A DNA stretch of 64,000 nucleotides from assembly GCF_030386795.1 (NCBI RefSeq), contig NZ_JANUQM010000002.1, forward strand, positions 867,547-931,546. Reading direction: 5' to 3'. Shown here piece after piece: positions 16,265 through 24,949 of the stretch; position 1 is the stretch's first letter; each line of letters opens with the position of its first letter. A program made the translations under genes and the position numbers. Source of the stretch: Streptomyces sp. S.PNR 29 (lineage in GTDB: Bacteria; Actinomycetota; Actinomycetes; Streptomycetales; Streptomycetaceae). The notes beneath the pieces are model-generated. The model searched no databases. It was not told the DNA's origin and was given only the letters and a program-made list of their open reading frames with translations.

Positions 16265-16795
16265 TCAATCAATGTGAGAGGCGGCCGACCACCACAGGCG
16301 CACTTCCTTGCGCACATCCGTGGGGCGCAGCTCCCACCCCTGGGCGAGGGCGACCTCGGCGACGTACCGGCCGCCCACACCGCGGTAGTCGCGCAGGGGT
16401 ATCTCGCACTCCATGGGCGGCCGCGCCTTCTTCGGAGCGTGCGGGGCCGAAGCACGCGCGGTCCAGCGGGCGACCACCTTGTCGACGCGGGCCTTGTAGT
16501 AGCCGGTGTCGCCCTCGTGGCGCAGCTCCGGCCAGGTGACGCACCAGGAGGCCAGGCTGGCGATGCCCTTCAGCGTGCCGTCCGCGAACCTCACGTAGCC
16601 GCGTCCGAAGCCGTCGCTGACGGCCGCGATCGCGTCGGCGAACAGGCCCACGACGAAGAACACGGCCGCGACGGCCAGCCACACCGCGCTCAGCACCGGG
16701 ACGAACACCAGGGTCGCGACGAAGCGCAGGGCCAACTGCCCGCGGGGCCGGACCGGTTCGGGCGTCCAGGTCGCTGGATCCTCGTACACACGCAT
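16265..16795 (-). CDS. Membrane-associated protein of unknown function
   Basis: 176 residues. A hydrophobic region near residues 22-62 (FVATLVFVPVLSAVWLAVAA, then VFFVVGLFADAIAAV) should span the membrane twice, followed by a soluble basic C-terminal half (VVARWTARASAPHAPKKARP, ending RKEVRLWWSAASHID). No domain is recognised. The gene ends about 40 bp upstream of the CoA-transferase start on the same strand, but the operator-like repeat in between argues that the latter has its own promoter. Confidence 0.72.
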   Translation of the reverse strand: MRVYEDPATWTPEPVRPRGQLALRFVATLVFVPVLSAVWLAVAAVFFVVGLFADAIAAVSDGFGRGYVRFADGTLKGIASLASWCVTWPELRHEGDTGYYKARVDKVVARWTARASAPHAPKKARPPMECEIPLRDYRGVGGRYVAEVALAQGWELRPTDVRKEVRLWWSAASHID

Positions 16796-16818
16796 GACAG
16801 AGATCTTGCCGTACGGAC

Positions 16819-16856
16819 GAAGCGGGCCGGGCGAGTGCCTCCGCCCGGCCCGCTTC
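16819..16856 (-). terminator. Terminator after subtilisin gene
   Basis: 15-bp perfect stem (GAAGCGGGCCGGGCG and its complement) with an 8-nt loop, 15 nt beyond the stop of the minus-strand protease at 16872. Confidence 0.8.
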
Positions 16857-16871
16857 CCGCACGCGTGGTGC

Positions 16872-18449
16872 CTACTTGGTCACCGCGTCCAGTGCGTCCG
16901 CGATGCCCCAGCCGTAGAAGCCGTTGCGGTTCTTCGGCCCCTCGCACACCGCGTCGGCCTTGCCGTCGCCGTCGATGTCGTACGGCTTCGTGCACGGCGT
17001 GGCGTCGGCCTCCGCGTACAGCAGGGCCTTCACCACGGCCGGGGTGGCCTTCGGGTGCGTCGACTTGATCAGGGCGGCGACGGCCGCGACATGCGGCGAG
17101 GCCATCGACGTACCGGCCATGTAGCCCCACTTGCCGCCGGGCAGCGTGCCCAGGATCAGGCCGCTGGTCGCCGGGGCCTCCGGCTTCTGGTAGCTCGTGG
17201 AGTCACCGCCGGGTGCGGCGATGTCGACGACGCCCAGACCGTAGTTGGAGAAGGACGACTTCAGGCCCTTCGCGCCGGTCGCCGCGACCGTCACGACACC
17301 CGGCAGCTGGGTCGGGATGTCCAGGCACTTCGACGGGTCGACCACCCGCTCCCCGGGCGTGGAGTCGTTCGGGGAGGACGGGTCGGTGATCTCGTCGGCC
17401 GCGAGGTCGTAGTTCTCGTTGCCGGCCGCCGCGACGTTCACCACGCCCTTCTTCTCCGCGTACCGTGAGGCCCGGGTGACGGCGTCCACGAGCGCCCTCT
17501 GGTCCGGGTCGTCGGCGCAGTTGAAGTACCACGGGTCGGTGTAGTAGCTGTTGTTGGTGACGTCGACGCCGTGCTCGGCCGCCCACATGAAACCGCAGAC
17601 CACGGCCTCCGTGTAGAAGAAGCCGTCCGGGTTGGACACCTTGATGCCGGCCACCTTCACACCGGGCGCGACGCCCGTCATGCCGACGCCGTTCTTGGCC
17701 GCCGCTATCTCACCCGCCACGTGCGTGCCGTGCGGGCTCTCGGACGAGCTCGGCCGCCAGGCGCCGTCGGCGGTGTCCGGCTTGCCCGACACGCAGTTGA
17801 CCGACGCGGCCCGGTCGAAGTTCGGCGCGATGTCGGGGTGGGTGTCGTCGACGCCGGTGTCGATCACGCCGACCGTCACCTTGCTGCTGCCCAGCGACAC
17901 CTTGTGCGCCTTGTCCGCCTTGATGGCGGGCAGATCCCACTGCTGGGGCTCCAGCGGATCCTGCCCGTCGGCGGCCTGGGCCTTGGCGTCGGCGACCTCC
18001 TTCGCGCTGAGCACCTTCGGGGTGCCGAGGTCCGCCGTCGACTGCGCGGGCAGCGGCGCGGTGCGGGTGGCGCCCGCCGAGTCCACGCCGCGCACCTTGC
18101 GGATGGTCTTCGCGAAGTCGGGGTCGGCCGAGTGGACGACGATGACGCCTATTCGGTCGTAGGACGTCACGACCGTGCCACCGGCCTTGGTTATCGCCTT
18201 CTTCACGGCGGCCGAAGTGCCCTGGCCGGGGCGGACGTTGACCACGTAGCTGAGCGAGGCCGCGTCCTTCGTGTCCTTCGTCCCCACCGATGAGAGGACG
18301 TCGTTCACCGTGCCGGTGACCTTGGAAACGGTGCCGGGTGTGTCGGCCGCGGAGGCCGTTGCACCGGGCAGGAACGTCAGGGCCGTCGTCAGGGCCATCC
18401 CGAGCGGGATGGCGGTGGCGCGGCGGTAGCGCGGGTGAGGCGCTGTCAT
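16872..18449 (-). CDS. Secreted subtilisin-like serine protease (S8), copy 1
   Basis: 525 residues. A signal peptide ends near ATASA (residue 34). A propeptide-like segment (about 60-150) precedes the peptidase domain with Asp197 (GVIDTGVDD), His240 (SPHGTHVAG), oxyanion Asn344 (AAGN) and Ser448 (AGTSMASPH). The end carries a calcium-binding-like DIDGDGKADAVCEG stretch. It is a close paralogue of the next gene upstream, with the same domain order and C-terminus (RNGFYGWGIADALDAV). The pair probably arose by tandem duplication; the two start and stop about 55 bp apart. The natural substrate is unknown. Confidence 0.93.
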   Translation of the reverse strand: MTAPHPRYRRATAIPLGMALTTALTFLPGATASAADTPGTVSKVTGTVNDVLSSVGTKDTKDAASLSYVVNVRPGQGTSAAVKKAITKAGGTVVTSYDRIGVIVVHSADPDFAKTIRKVRGVDSAGATRTAPLPAQSTADLGTPKVLSAKEVADAKAQAADGQDPLEPQQWDLPAIKADKAHKVSLGSSKVTVGVIDTGVDDTHPDIAPNFDRAASVNCVSGKPDTADGAWRPSSSESPHGTHVAGEIAAAKNGVGMTGVAPGVKVAGIKVSNPDGFFYTEAVVCGFMWAAEHGVDVTNNSYYTDPWYFNCADDPDQRALVDAVTRASRYAEKKGVVNVAAAGNENYDLAADEITDPSSPNDSTPGERVVDPSKCLDIPTQLPGVVTVAATGAKGLKSSFSNYGLGVVDIAAPGGDSTSYQKPEAPATSGLILGTLPGGKWGYMAGTSMASPHVAAVAALIKSTHPKATPAVVKALLYAEADATPCTKPYDIDGDGKADAVCEGPKNRNGFYGWGIADALDAVTK

Positions 18450-18503
18450 GTGTGAGTGTCTCCAGTTCGTTCGTTCTGGGGCCGAAGTCCCGGGTGGCGC
18501 AGG

Positions 18504-20033
18504 CTACTTCACCGCACGCAGGGCGTTGACGATGCCGAACCCGTAGAAGCCGTTGACCCGCTTGCCGCCCTCGCACACCGCGTCCTGCGTGCCGTCGCCG
18601 TCCTGGTCGTACGACTCGGGGCAGCCCGGGTTGTCCGCCTGCGCCTTCAGCAGCGTCTGCAGCTGGTCCGGGGTCGCCCACGGGTGCTTCGACTTCAGCA
18701 GCGCGGCGACGCCCGCCGCGTGCGGCGAGGCCATCGACGTGCCCTGCAGGAAGCCGTACTCGCCGTTCGGCATGGTGGACAGGATGCGGCCGTTCTTCGA
18801 CGGCGTGTCCGGGATCTGGTAGAGCCGGTCACCGCCCGGCGCGGCGATGTCGACGACGCCCTTGCCGTACGAGGAGTAGTACGACTTGAGGTTCTGCACG
18901 CCCGTCGCGCTCACCGTGACGACCCCCGGCAACTGGGTCGGCACGTCGAAGCACTCGTGCGGGTCGATGGTGCGCTCGACCGGTGTGGAGTCGTCGGGGC
19001 TGGTGTCGTCGACGATGGCGTCCGAGTCCAGGTCGTGGTTCGAGTTGCCCGCCGACGCGAGGTTGAGGGTCCCCTTCTTCTGGGCGTACAGCTGCGCCCT
19101 GTTGACCGCATCGACGATGGCCCGCTGGTCCGGATCGTCCATGCAGTTGTACAGCCACGGATCAACGTAGTAGCTGTTGTTCGTGATCTCCACACCGTGG
19201 TCGGCTGCGAACACGAAGGCGCACACGACGCTCTCCGGGTAGAAGAGGCCGTTGTCCGGGTCGCTCACCTTGATGCCGGACACCTTGACGCCCGGGGCGA
19301 CACCGGCGACGCCGATGCCGTTGCGCGCGGCGGCGATCTCACCGGCCACGTGCGTGCCGTGGTAGTCCTCGGCGGTGTACGGACGCCAGGCGCCCTCACT
19401 GGTGTCCGCCTTGCCGCCCACACAGTTGGCGGACTGGGAGGCGGAGAAGTTCGGGGCGAGGTCCGGATGGGTGTCGTCGACGCCGGTGTCGATCACGGCG
19501 ACGGTCACCTTGCGGCTGCCGGGGTTGATCTGGGCGGCCTTGTCGGCGCCGATCGCGCGCAGGTCCCACTGGTCCGCCTCAAGCGGCTCGCTGTCGCCCG
19601 CGGCGGCCGAGGCGTTCGCCGTCTTCGCGGCCTGCTCCTCGGAGAGCATCTGGACCGCGCCCTCGTCGGTCGTCCCCGCGGCGGTCAGCGGCGTGGTGCG
19701 CGTGGCGCCCGCCGACTGGACTCCGCGCGCGGTGCGTATCTGCTTGCCGAAGTCCGGATTCGCCGAGTGGACGACGATCACGCCGATCTTGTCGTACGTG
19801 ACGACCACGGTGCCGCCGGCGGCGTCGATCGCCTTCTTCACCGACGCGATCGTGCCGTGGTCCGCCTTGGTGTTGACGACGTACGCCAGGTTCGGCGCGT
19901 CCGCGGCCTGGGCCGAGGCCTCCGCGCGCGGGGCGGCCGACGCGGCCGCCGGAAGGAAGCCGAGCGAGGCGGTCAGCGACAGCACGACGGGTACGGCGAG
20001 GGCGAGCCGACGTCTGGAGCGCAGATGGGCCAT
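18504..20033 (-). CDS. Secreted subtilisin-like serine protease (S8), copy 2
   Basis: 509 residues. Signal peptide ends near AAASA (residue 33). Catalytic Asp182 (VIDTGVDD), His225 (YHGTHVAG), Asn330 (ASAGN) and Ser433 (QGTSMASPH) are intact, and the tail repeats the calcium-type DQDGDGTQDAVCEGG motif found in copy 1. It is upstream of copy 1 on the same strand with a 54-bp gap. Copies may be co-transcribed, or copy 1 may have its own promoter in that gap. The ATG at 20033 gives a normal twin-arginine-free Sec signal (RSRRRLALAVPVVLSLTASL). Confidence 0.93.
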   Translation of the reverse strand: MAHLRSRRRLALAVPVVLSLTASLGFLPAAASAAPRAEASAQAADAPNLAYVVNTKADHGTIASVKKAIDAAGGTVVVTYDKIGVIVVHSANPDFGKQIRTARGVQSAGATRTTPLTAAGTTDEGAVQMLSEEQAAKTANASAAAGDSEPLEADQWDLRAIGADKAAQINPGSRKVTVAVIDTGVDDTHPDLAPNFSASQSANCVGGKADTSEGAWRPYTAEDYHGTHVAGEIAAARNGIGVAGVAPGVKVSGIKVSDPDNGLFYPESVVCAFVFAADHGVEITNNSYYVDPWLYNCMDDPDQRAIVDAVNRAQLYAQKKGTLNLASAGNSNHDLDSDAIVDDTSPDDSTPVERTIDPHECFDVPTQLPGVVTVSATGVQNLKSYYSSYGKGVVDIAAPGGDRLYQIPDTPSKNGRILSTMPNGEYGFLQGTSMASPHAAGVAALLKSKHPWATPDQLQTLLKAQADNPGCPESYDQDGDGTQDAVCEGGKRVNGFYGFGIVNALRAVK

Positions 20034-20127
20034 GGGATCTCCACATCATCCGGAAAAGAAACCGGCCCGAGACACATGTGTGGTGCTCGGGCAGGTACAT
20101 GACGGGTGGTGCAGGGCGAAGTTATCC

Positions 20128-20172
20128 TCCGAAGTCGCTGGCCAGCAATGACTTACCGGAAGCGACTTCGGA
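20128..20172. promoter_or_regulatory. 12-bp inverted repeat in the protease/ActP intergenic gap
   Basis: TCCGAAGTCGCT at 20128-20139 and AGCGACTTCGGA at 20161-20172 are perfect inverted arms with 21 nt between. The 317-bp gap (20034-20350) holds the divergent promoters of the protease and the acetate-uptake operon and nothing else I recognise. The element is about 95 bp upstream of the protease start and 180 bp upstream of the DUF485 gene, a position suited to an operator. Confidence 0.5.
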
Positions 20173-20350
20173 AATCAGTCCGAGGAGTTGAACCGGTCCT
20201 CGCGCGCCGCCGTGACGTTGAACAGGGAGCCCGAGCACGATCGTGCCCCTGTCGGATCACGCCGGGGACGCCTACTATCGCCACCCGGCTCTTGTGATCC
20301 ACGTCACTGTGAGGTCCAAGCCGTTCATGTCCGTCGTACGAGGAGACTCC

Positions 20351-20707
20351 GTGGCCACCGACGCACCGCCCCCCTCGAAAGAGCAACACCGACTCCCCTC
20401 CGCCGAGGAGTTCTCCGAGGTTCAGCAGAGCGCGGAGTTCGATGAACTGCGCCGCTCCTTCCGCTCCTTCGCCTTCCCGCTGACCGTCGCCTTCGTCGCC
20501 TGGTACCTGCTGTACGTGCTGCTCTCGAACTACGCGGGCGGCTTCATGGGCACCAAGGTGTTCGGCAACATCAACGTCGCCCTGGTCCTGGGCCTCGCCC
20601 AGTTCCTCACCACGTTCCTCATCGCCTGGTGGTACGCGCGGCACGCCGCCGCCAAGCTCGACCCCAAGGCCGAGGCCATCAAGTCCCGGATGGAGGGCGC
20701 AGAATGA
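20351..20707 (+). CDS. DUF485 membrane protein, partner of the acetate symporter
   Basis: 118 residues with two membrane helices (FPLTVAFVAWYLLYVLLSNY and VALVLGLAQFLTTFLIAWWY), the DUF485 plan. DUF485 proteins (YjcH type) are almost always co-transcribed with actP. The GTG at 20351 is preferred because GAGGAG lies 5 nt upstream; an open frame continues upstream without such a site. Its stop overlaps the actP ATG by 4 nt. Confidence 0.88.
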   Translation: MATDAPPPSKEQHRLPSAEEFSEVQQSAEFDELRRSFRSFAFPLTVAFVAWYLLYVLLSNYAGGFMGTKVFGNINVALVLGLAQFLTTFLIAWWYARHAAAKLDPKAEAIKSRMEGAE

Positions 20708-22341
20708 GCGCCGCGCAGACCCTTTCCGCGCAGACCGTGCTGGCCGCAGGGGAGGCCAGCGAGCACCGGCCGCTGATCATCAGCCTGTTCGGGGTGTTCG
20801 TCGTCGCGACCCTCGTCATCACGATCTGGGCCGGCCGCCAGACCAAGGACGCCTCCGACTTCTACGCGGGCGGACGGCAGTTCACCGGTTTCCAGAACGG
20901 CCTCGCCGTCTCCGGCGACTACATGTCCGCCGCGTCCTTCCTCGGCATCGCGGGCGCCATCGCCCTGTTCGGCTACGACGGCTTCCTCTACTCCATCGGC
21001 TTCCTGGTCGCCTGGCTCGTCGCCCTGCTGCTGGTCGCCGAGCCGCTGCGCAACTCCGGCCGCTACACGATGGGTGACGTCCTCGCCTACCGGATGCGGC
21101 AGCGCCCGGTCCGTACGGCGGCCGGTACGTCCACCATCGTGGTGTCGATCTTCTACCTGCTGGCCCAGATGGCGGGCGCGGGCGTCCTCGTCTCACTGCT
21201 GCTCGGCATCACCAGCGACGCGGGCAAGATCGGCATCGTCGCGCTGGTCGGCGTCCTGATGATCGTCTACGTCAGCATCGGCGGCATGAAGGGCACCACC
21301 TGGGTGCAGATGGTCAAGGCGGTCCTGCTGATCGCCGGCGCGCTGCTGCTGACCTTCCTGGTCCTGCTGAAGTTCAACTTCAACATCTCCGACCTGCTGG
21401 GCACCGCCGCCGACAACAGCGGCAAGGGCGCCGCCTTCCTGGAGCCCGGCCTGAAGTACGGCGTCTCCGGCACCACCAAGCTGGACTTCATCTCCCTCGG
21501 CATCGCCCTGGTCCTGGGCACCGCCGGCCTGCCGCACATCCTGATCCGCTTCTACACGGTCCCGACCGCCCAGGCGGCCCGTAAGTCGGTCATCTGGGCG
21601 ATCGGCCTGATCGGCGCCTTCTACCTGATGACCCTCGCCCTCGGCTTCGGCGCCGCCGCGCTGATCAAGCCGGACGAGATCATCGCCTCCAACAAGGCCG
21701 GCAACACCGCCGCCCCGCTGCTCGCCCTGCACCTGGGCGGCGTCGACTCCAACTGGGGTGCGATCCTGCTGGCCACCATCTCGGCGGTCGCCTTCGCCAC
21801 GATCCTCGCGGTCGTCGCCGGCCTGACCCTGGCCTCCTCCTCGTCGTTCGCCCACGACATCTACGCGAACGTCATCAAGAAGGGCAAGGCCACCGAGAAG
21901 GAGGAACTGGGCGCGGCCCGCTGGGCGACCGTCGGCATCGGCGCCGTCTCCATCGTCCTGGGCGCCCTCGCCCGCGACCTGAACGTCGCCGGTCTGGTCG
22001 CCCTGGCCTTCGCGGTCGCCGCCTCCGCCAACCTGCCGACGATCCTCTACAGCCTCTTCTGGAAGCGGTTCACCACCCAGGGTGCCCTGTGGTCGATCTA
22101 CGGCGGCCTGGTCGCGGCGGTCGGCCTGGTGCTGTTCTCGCCGGTCGTCTCCGGCAAGCCGACGTCGATGTTCCCGGACGTCGACTTCCACTGGTTCCCG
22201 CTGGAGAACCCCGGCATCATCTCGATCCCGGTGGGCTTCCTGCTGGGCTGGCTCGGCACCATCCTGTCCAAGGAGGAGCCGGACACGGCGAAGTACGCGG
22301 AGCTGGAGGTCCGGTCCCTGACCGGCACCGGCGCCCACTGA
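20704..22341 (+). CDS. actP: Cation/acetate symporter ActP
   Basis: 545 residues, about 13 membrane helices, SSS family. Diagnostic stretches are DFYAGGRQFTGFQNGLAVSG, DYMSAASFLGIAGAIALFGY and LTLASSSSFAHDIYANV. ActP imports acetate and related short monocarboxylates with Na+ or H+. Together with DUF485 it forms a standard two-gene operon ending at a strong hairpin. Hydrophobic N-terminus extends normally; no truncation seen. Confidence 0.9.
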   Translation: MSAAQTLSAQTVLAAGEASEHRPLIISLFGVFVVATLVITIWAGRQTKDASDFYAGGRQFTGFQNGLAVSGDYMSAASFLGIAGAIALFGYDGFLYSIGFLVAWLVALLLVAEPLRNSGRYTMGDVLAYRMRQRPVRTAAGTSTIVVSIFYLLAQMAGAGVLVSLLLGITSDAGKIGIVALVGVLMIVYVSIGGMKGTTWVQMVKAVLLIAGALLLTFLVLLKFNFNISDLLGTAADNSGKGAAFLEPGLKYGVSGTTKLDFISLGIALVLGTAGLPHILIRFYTVPTAQAARKSVIWAIGLIGAFYLMTLALGFGAAALIKPDEIIASNKAGNTAAPLLALHLGGVDSNWGAILLATISAVAFATILAVVAGLTLASSSSFAHDIYANVIKKGKATEKEELGAARWATVGIGAVSIVLGALARDLNVAGLVALAFAVAASANLPTILYSLFWKRFTTQGALWSIYGGLVAAVGLVLFSPVVSGKPTSMFPDVDFHWFPLENPGIISIPVGFLLGWLGTILSKEEPDTAKYAELEVRSLTGTGAH

Positions 22342-22353
22342 GCCGCTCCCTCA

Positions 22354-22400
22354 CGCGGCCGCGCCGCAGGACCCCCGAAGGTCCCTGCGACGCGGCCGCG
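22354..22400 (+). terminator. Terminator after actP
   Basis: Long hairpin: outer arms CGCGGCCGCG on both sides (22354-22363 and 22391-22400), an inner imperfect stem CGCAGGACC/GGTCCCTGCG, and loop CCCGAA. It lies 12 bp after the actP stop. Confidence 0.8.
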
Positions 22401-22513
22401 CCGTGTCCCGGCGCAGCCGATCCCCGGGAACCGGACCCCGTGATTGTCAGTGGTGTCGCGTAGGCTCGCAGATGTCGGAAGATATGTGATCCGTGACGAG
22501 GGAGGGGGCCCAC

Positions 22514-23503
22514 GTGCTCATCGACACCTACGGCCGAGTGGCCACCGACCTGAGGGTCTCGCTGACCGACCGGTGCAACCTGCGCTGCACCTACTGCATG
22601 CCCGAAGAGGGCCTGCAGTGGCTCGCCAAGCCCGACCTGCTCACGGACGACGAGATCGTCCGCCTGATCGACATCGCGGTCACCTCCCTCGGCATCGAGG
22701 AGGTCCGGTTCACCGGCGGCGAGCCCCTGCTGCGCCCCGGCCTGGTCGGCATCGTCGAGCGTGTCGCGGCCCTCGATCCGCGCCCTCAGACGTCCCTCAC
22801 CACCAACGGCATCGGCCTGAAGCGCACGGCGTCGGCCCTGAAGGCGGCGGGCCTGGACCGGGTCAACGTCTCCCTGGACACGCTCCGCCCGGACGTCTTC
22901 AAGACCCTCACCCGCCGAGACCGTCACAAGGACGTCATCGAGGGCCTGCACGCCGCCCGCGACGCGGGCCTGACCCCGGTCAAGGTGAACACCGTCCTGA
23001 TGCCGGGACTGAACGAGGACGAGGCCCCGGACCTGCTGGCCTGGGCCGTCGAGCACGACTACGAACTGCGCTTCATCGAGCAGATGCCCCTGGACGCCCA
23101 GCACGGCTGGAAGCGTGACGGCATGATCACCGCCGGCGACATCCTGGCCTCCCTCCGCACCCGCTTCGAGCTCACCCCCGAGGGTTCCGACGAGCGCGGC
23201 TCGGCCCCCGCCGAGCGCTGGATCGTCGACGGCGGCCCGCACCGCGTCGGCGTCATCGCCTCCGTCACTCGCCCGTTCTGCGCGGCCTGCGACCGCACCC
23301 GCCTCACCGCCGACGGCCAGATACGCACATGCCTCTTCGCCCGCGAGGAGACCGACCTGCGCGCCGCCCTGCGCTCCGGCGCCCCCGACGAGGAGATCGC
23401 CCGCATCTGGCGCCTGGCCATGTGGGGCAAGAAGGCGGGCGCGGGCCTGGACGACCCGTCGTTCGTCCAGCCGGACCGGCCGATGTCGGCGATCGGCGGA
23501 TAA
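22514..23503 (+). CDS. moaA: GTP 3',8-cyclase MoaA (molybdenum cofactor)
   Basis: 329 residues, radical-SAM enzyme making the first step of molybdopterin synthesis from GTP. The SAM cluster cysteines are in DRCNLRCTYCMPEEG (residues about 21-35). The second cluster is in FCAACDRTRLTADGQIRTC near residue 258, and the required C-terminal Gly-Gly (AIGG) is intact. The GTG at 22514 has GGAGG 8 nt upstream; an earlier GTG at 22493 is less well placed. Monocistronic, ending at a bidirectional hairpin. Confidence 0.95.
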   Translation: MLIDTYGRVATDLRVSLTDRCNLRCTYCMPEEGLQWLAKPDLLTDDEIVRLIDIAVTSLGIEEVRFTGGEPLLRPGLVGIVERVAALDPRPQTSLTTNGIGLKRTASALKAAGLDRVNVSLDTLRPDVFKTLTRRDRHKDVIEGLHAARDAGLTPVKVNTVLMPGLNEDEAPDLLAWAVEHDYELRFIEQMPLDAQHGWKRDGMITAGDILASLRTRFELTPEGSDERGSAPAERWIVDGGPHRVGVIASVTRPFCAACDRTRLTADGQIRTCLFAREETDLRAALRSGAPDEEIARIWRLAMWGKKAGAGLDDPSFVQPDRPMSAIGG

Positions 23504-23540
23504 GCGACCCCGGCGGCCAGGTCCCCTGAGCGACACCGAA

Positions 23541-23574
23541 GGGCCCGACTCGGGAGGCACCCCGAGCCGGACCC
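23541..23574. terminator. Bidirectional terminator between moaA and a small convergent gene
   Basis: Hairpin with arms GGGCCCGACTCGGG and CCCGAGCCGGACCC, two mismatches, 6-nt loop. It sits between two convergent stops. Confidence 0.65.
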
Positions 23575-23582
23575 TCCGATGC

Positions 23583-23711
23583 CTACTGCATGAACTGCCC
23601 CACGGCGGCGACGATCGCCACGATCAGCCCTGCCGCCGACAGGCAGACCTGCCATCTCTCCGCATCGGTCCACCGCCGCTTCCGAGGCTGCGCGTCGCTG
23701 TGGTCACTCAC
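23583..23711 (-). CDS. Small single-pass membrane protein
   Basis: 42 residues, starting with GTG: a polar basic half (SDHSDAQPRKRRWTDAERWQ) followed by one hydrophobic helix (VCLSAAGLIVAIVAAVGQFM). Codon use is typical of Streptomyces third-position GC. A G-rich run precedes the start. No function is recognised. Located just upstream is a copy of the 53-bp repeat, so its promoter may be in or near that element. Confidence 0.6.
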   Translation of the reverse strand: MSDHSDAQPRKRRWTDAERWQVCLSAAGLIVAIVAAVGQFMQ

Positions 23712-23771
23712 TGAAGCCCCCTTCGCTCCTCCAGCAGGTCCGTCGAGGGCCGTCAGTGTGTCAGGGCGAGT

Positions 23772-23824
23772 CGTCGCCCAGGCACCGGAACAACACGATC
23801 GATCTGAGCTTTTCTTGAGCTTGG
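23772..23824. repeat. 53-bp direct repeat, copy 1
   Basis: Runs from CGTCGCCCAGG to TTTCTTGAGCTTGG and matches copy 2 (24217-24268) except for two base changes and one inserted base. It begins 37 bp past the stop of the 23862 gene when read on the minus strand. Its AT-rich core (GATCTGAGCTTTTCTTGAGC) stands out in this GC-rich sequence. Confidence 0.85.
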
Positions 23825-23861
23825 CAGCAGGCGCGAGTCCGTCGGGAAGACGGCGACAGCT

Positions 23862-24089
23862 CTAGGCGCCCTCGGGCGCCTCCCACTCCTCGAACCTGAC
23901 GACGTCCTTCAGGAAACCTCGCACTCCGAGGAACTGCGACAGATGCTCCCGGTGCTCCTCGCACGCCAGCCATGTCTTGCGGCGGTCCGGTGTGTGGATC
24001 TTCGGATTGTTCCAGGCGAGCACCCACACAGCAGGGGCGCGGCAGCCCTTGGCGGAACAGATCGGTGTATCAGGGTCAGGGACGATCAC
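23862..24089 (-). CDS. Small zinc-finger-like protein (often mislabelled acetone carboxylase)
   Basis: 75 residues from a GTG. CSAKGCRAPAVWVLAWNNP (residues 11-29) and ACEEHREHLSQFLGVRGF (about 42-59) give a C-x4-C plus C-x2-H pattern, likely one metal site. Similar Streptomyces proteins are often labelled acetone carboxylase in databases, which the size and motifs do not support. It is bracketed by the two copies of the 53-bp repeat. Confidence 0.72.
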   Translation of the reverse strand: MIVPDPDTPICSAKGCRAPAVWVLAWNNPKIHTPDRRKTWLACEEHREHLSQFLGVRGFLKDVVRFEEWEAPEGA

Positions 24090-24216
24090 ATGCCGACCCT
24101 AACCCGATCAGCGCACAAAAAGGCGACGCCGAGCAGCCACGGGGGGAGCTGCCCGGCGTCGGTCCGTCGCTCCGACGGGGGATGCGGAGCGCGTACGAAG
24201 TATGTCACGGGTAACC

Positions 24217-24268
24217 CGTCGCCCGGCACCGGAACAACATGATTGATCTGAGCTTTTCTTGAGCTTGG
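24217..24268. repeat. 53-bp direct repeat, copy 2 (52 bp)
   Basis: Second copy of the element at 23772, same orientation, 445 bp away. On the minus strand it begins 37 bp past the stop of the 24306 gene, the same distance as copy 1 from its upstream gene. Confidence 0.85.
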
Positions 24269-24305
24269 TGCGAAACTGACACCTGTCCCGGCCGGCCGGT
24301 CGAGG

Positions 24306-24704
24306 TCACGACCGGTCGTGCGGCTCGCTGCGCACACCCGACGCCGAGTCGGTCACCACGTCTTCCGGGACGGATTCCGCGTTCGTCCCGTCCTTCGCCG
24401 GCGGCGCGATCATCGGTCGCGTCGGCACCATCACGAACGTCGACGGCAGCGACGGCGCGTTCTCCCGCCCGGCGTTGGCGATCACCACCGCGATATAGGG
24501 CAGGACCGCTCCGAGTACGAGCGCCACGATCGCGACGTGCCGTTCCACATTCCACAGCGTCGCCGCGAGGATCACCGACACCGTACGGATCGTCATCGAG
24601 ATGACGTACCGGCGCTGCCGCCCGCGCACGTCCTCCTGGAGGCCCGCCCGGGCCCCGGTGATCCGGAACACCTGGGCGTTGCCGCCGCCATGCTGCTTCC
24701 GCAT
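24306..24704 (-). CDS. DUF3099-like membrane protein
   Basis: 132 residues. After a short N-terminus (VFRITGARAGLQEDVRGRQR matches the DUF3099 opening) come two membrane helices (MTIRTVSVILAATLW and VAIVALVLGAVLPYIAVVIA) and a long acidic, proline-containing tail. DUF3099 proteins are small actinobacterial membrane proteins of unknown role. Start is the ATG at 24704; a GTG one codon upstream is equally possible. Confidence 0.78.
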   Translation of the reverse strand: MRKQHGGGNAQVFRITGARAGLQEDVRGRQRRYVISMTIRTVSVILAATLWNVERHVAIVALVLGAVLPYIAVVIANAGRENAPSLPSTFVMVPTRPMIAPPAKDGTNAESVPEDVVTDSASGVRSEPHDRS

Positions 24705-24949
24705 CACATTCCACCATCCGCCCGCATCGGACTCTCCCCGCCCCGTACCAGGTCCGCGGCCGCTCCCAGAACCGGTCCCGGACAGCTCCCACGTTACGCC
24801 GCACCTGCGCCGCCCACGAGACCGGGGCCCCTCGCGCCTGCGTGGACGGCGTGCGCTTTGCCGTGTAAGAGAGCACCCGGCATGCGCCGTACCGCGTACG
24901 GGTCGAGACTGGCCGTAGTGCTCACCTCGCGCCGTAGGAGGAGGCAGCC

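Noticed and set aside
23772..24268. Phage or ICE attachment sites
   Set aside because: The repeats lie only about 450 bp apart, contain no integrase and are not near a tRNA.
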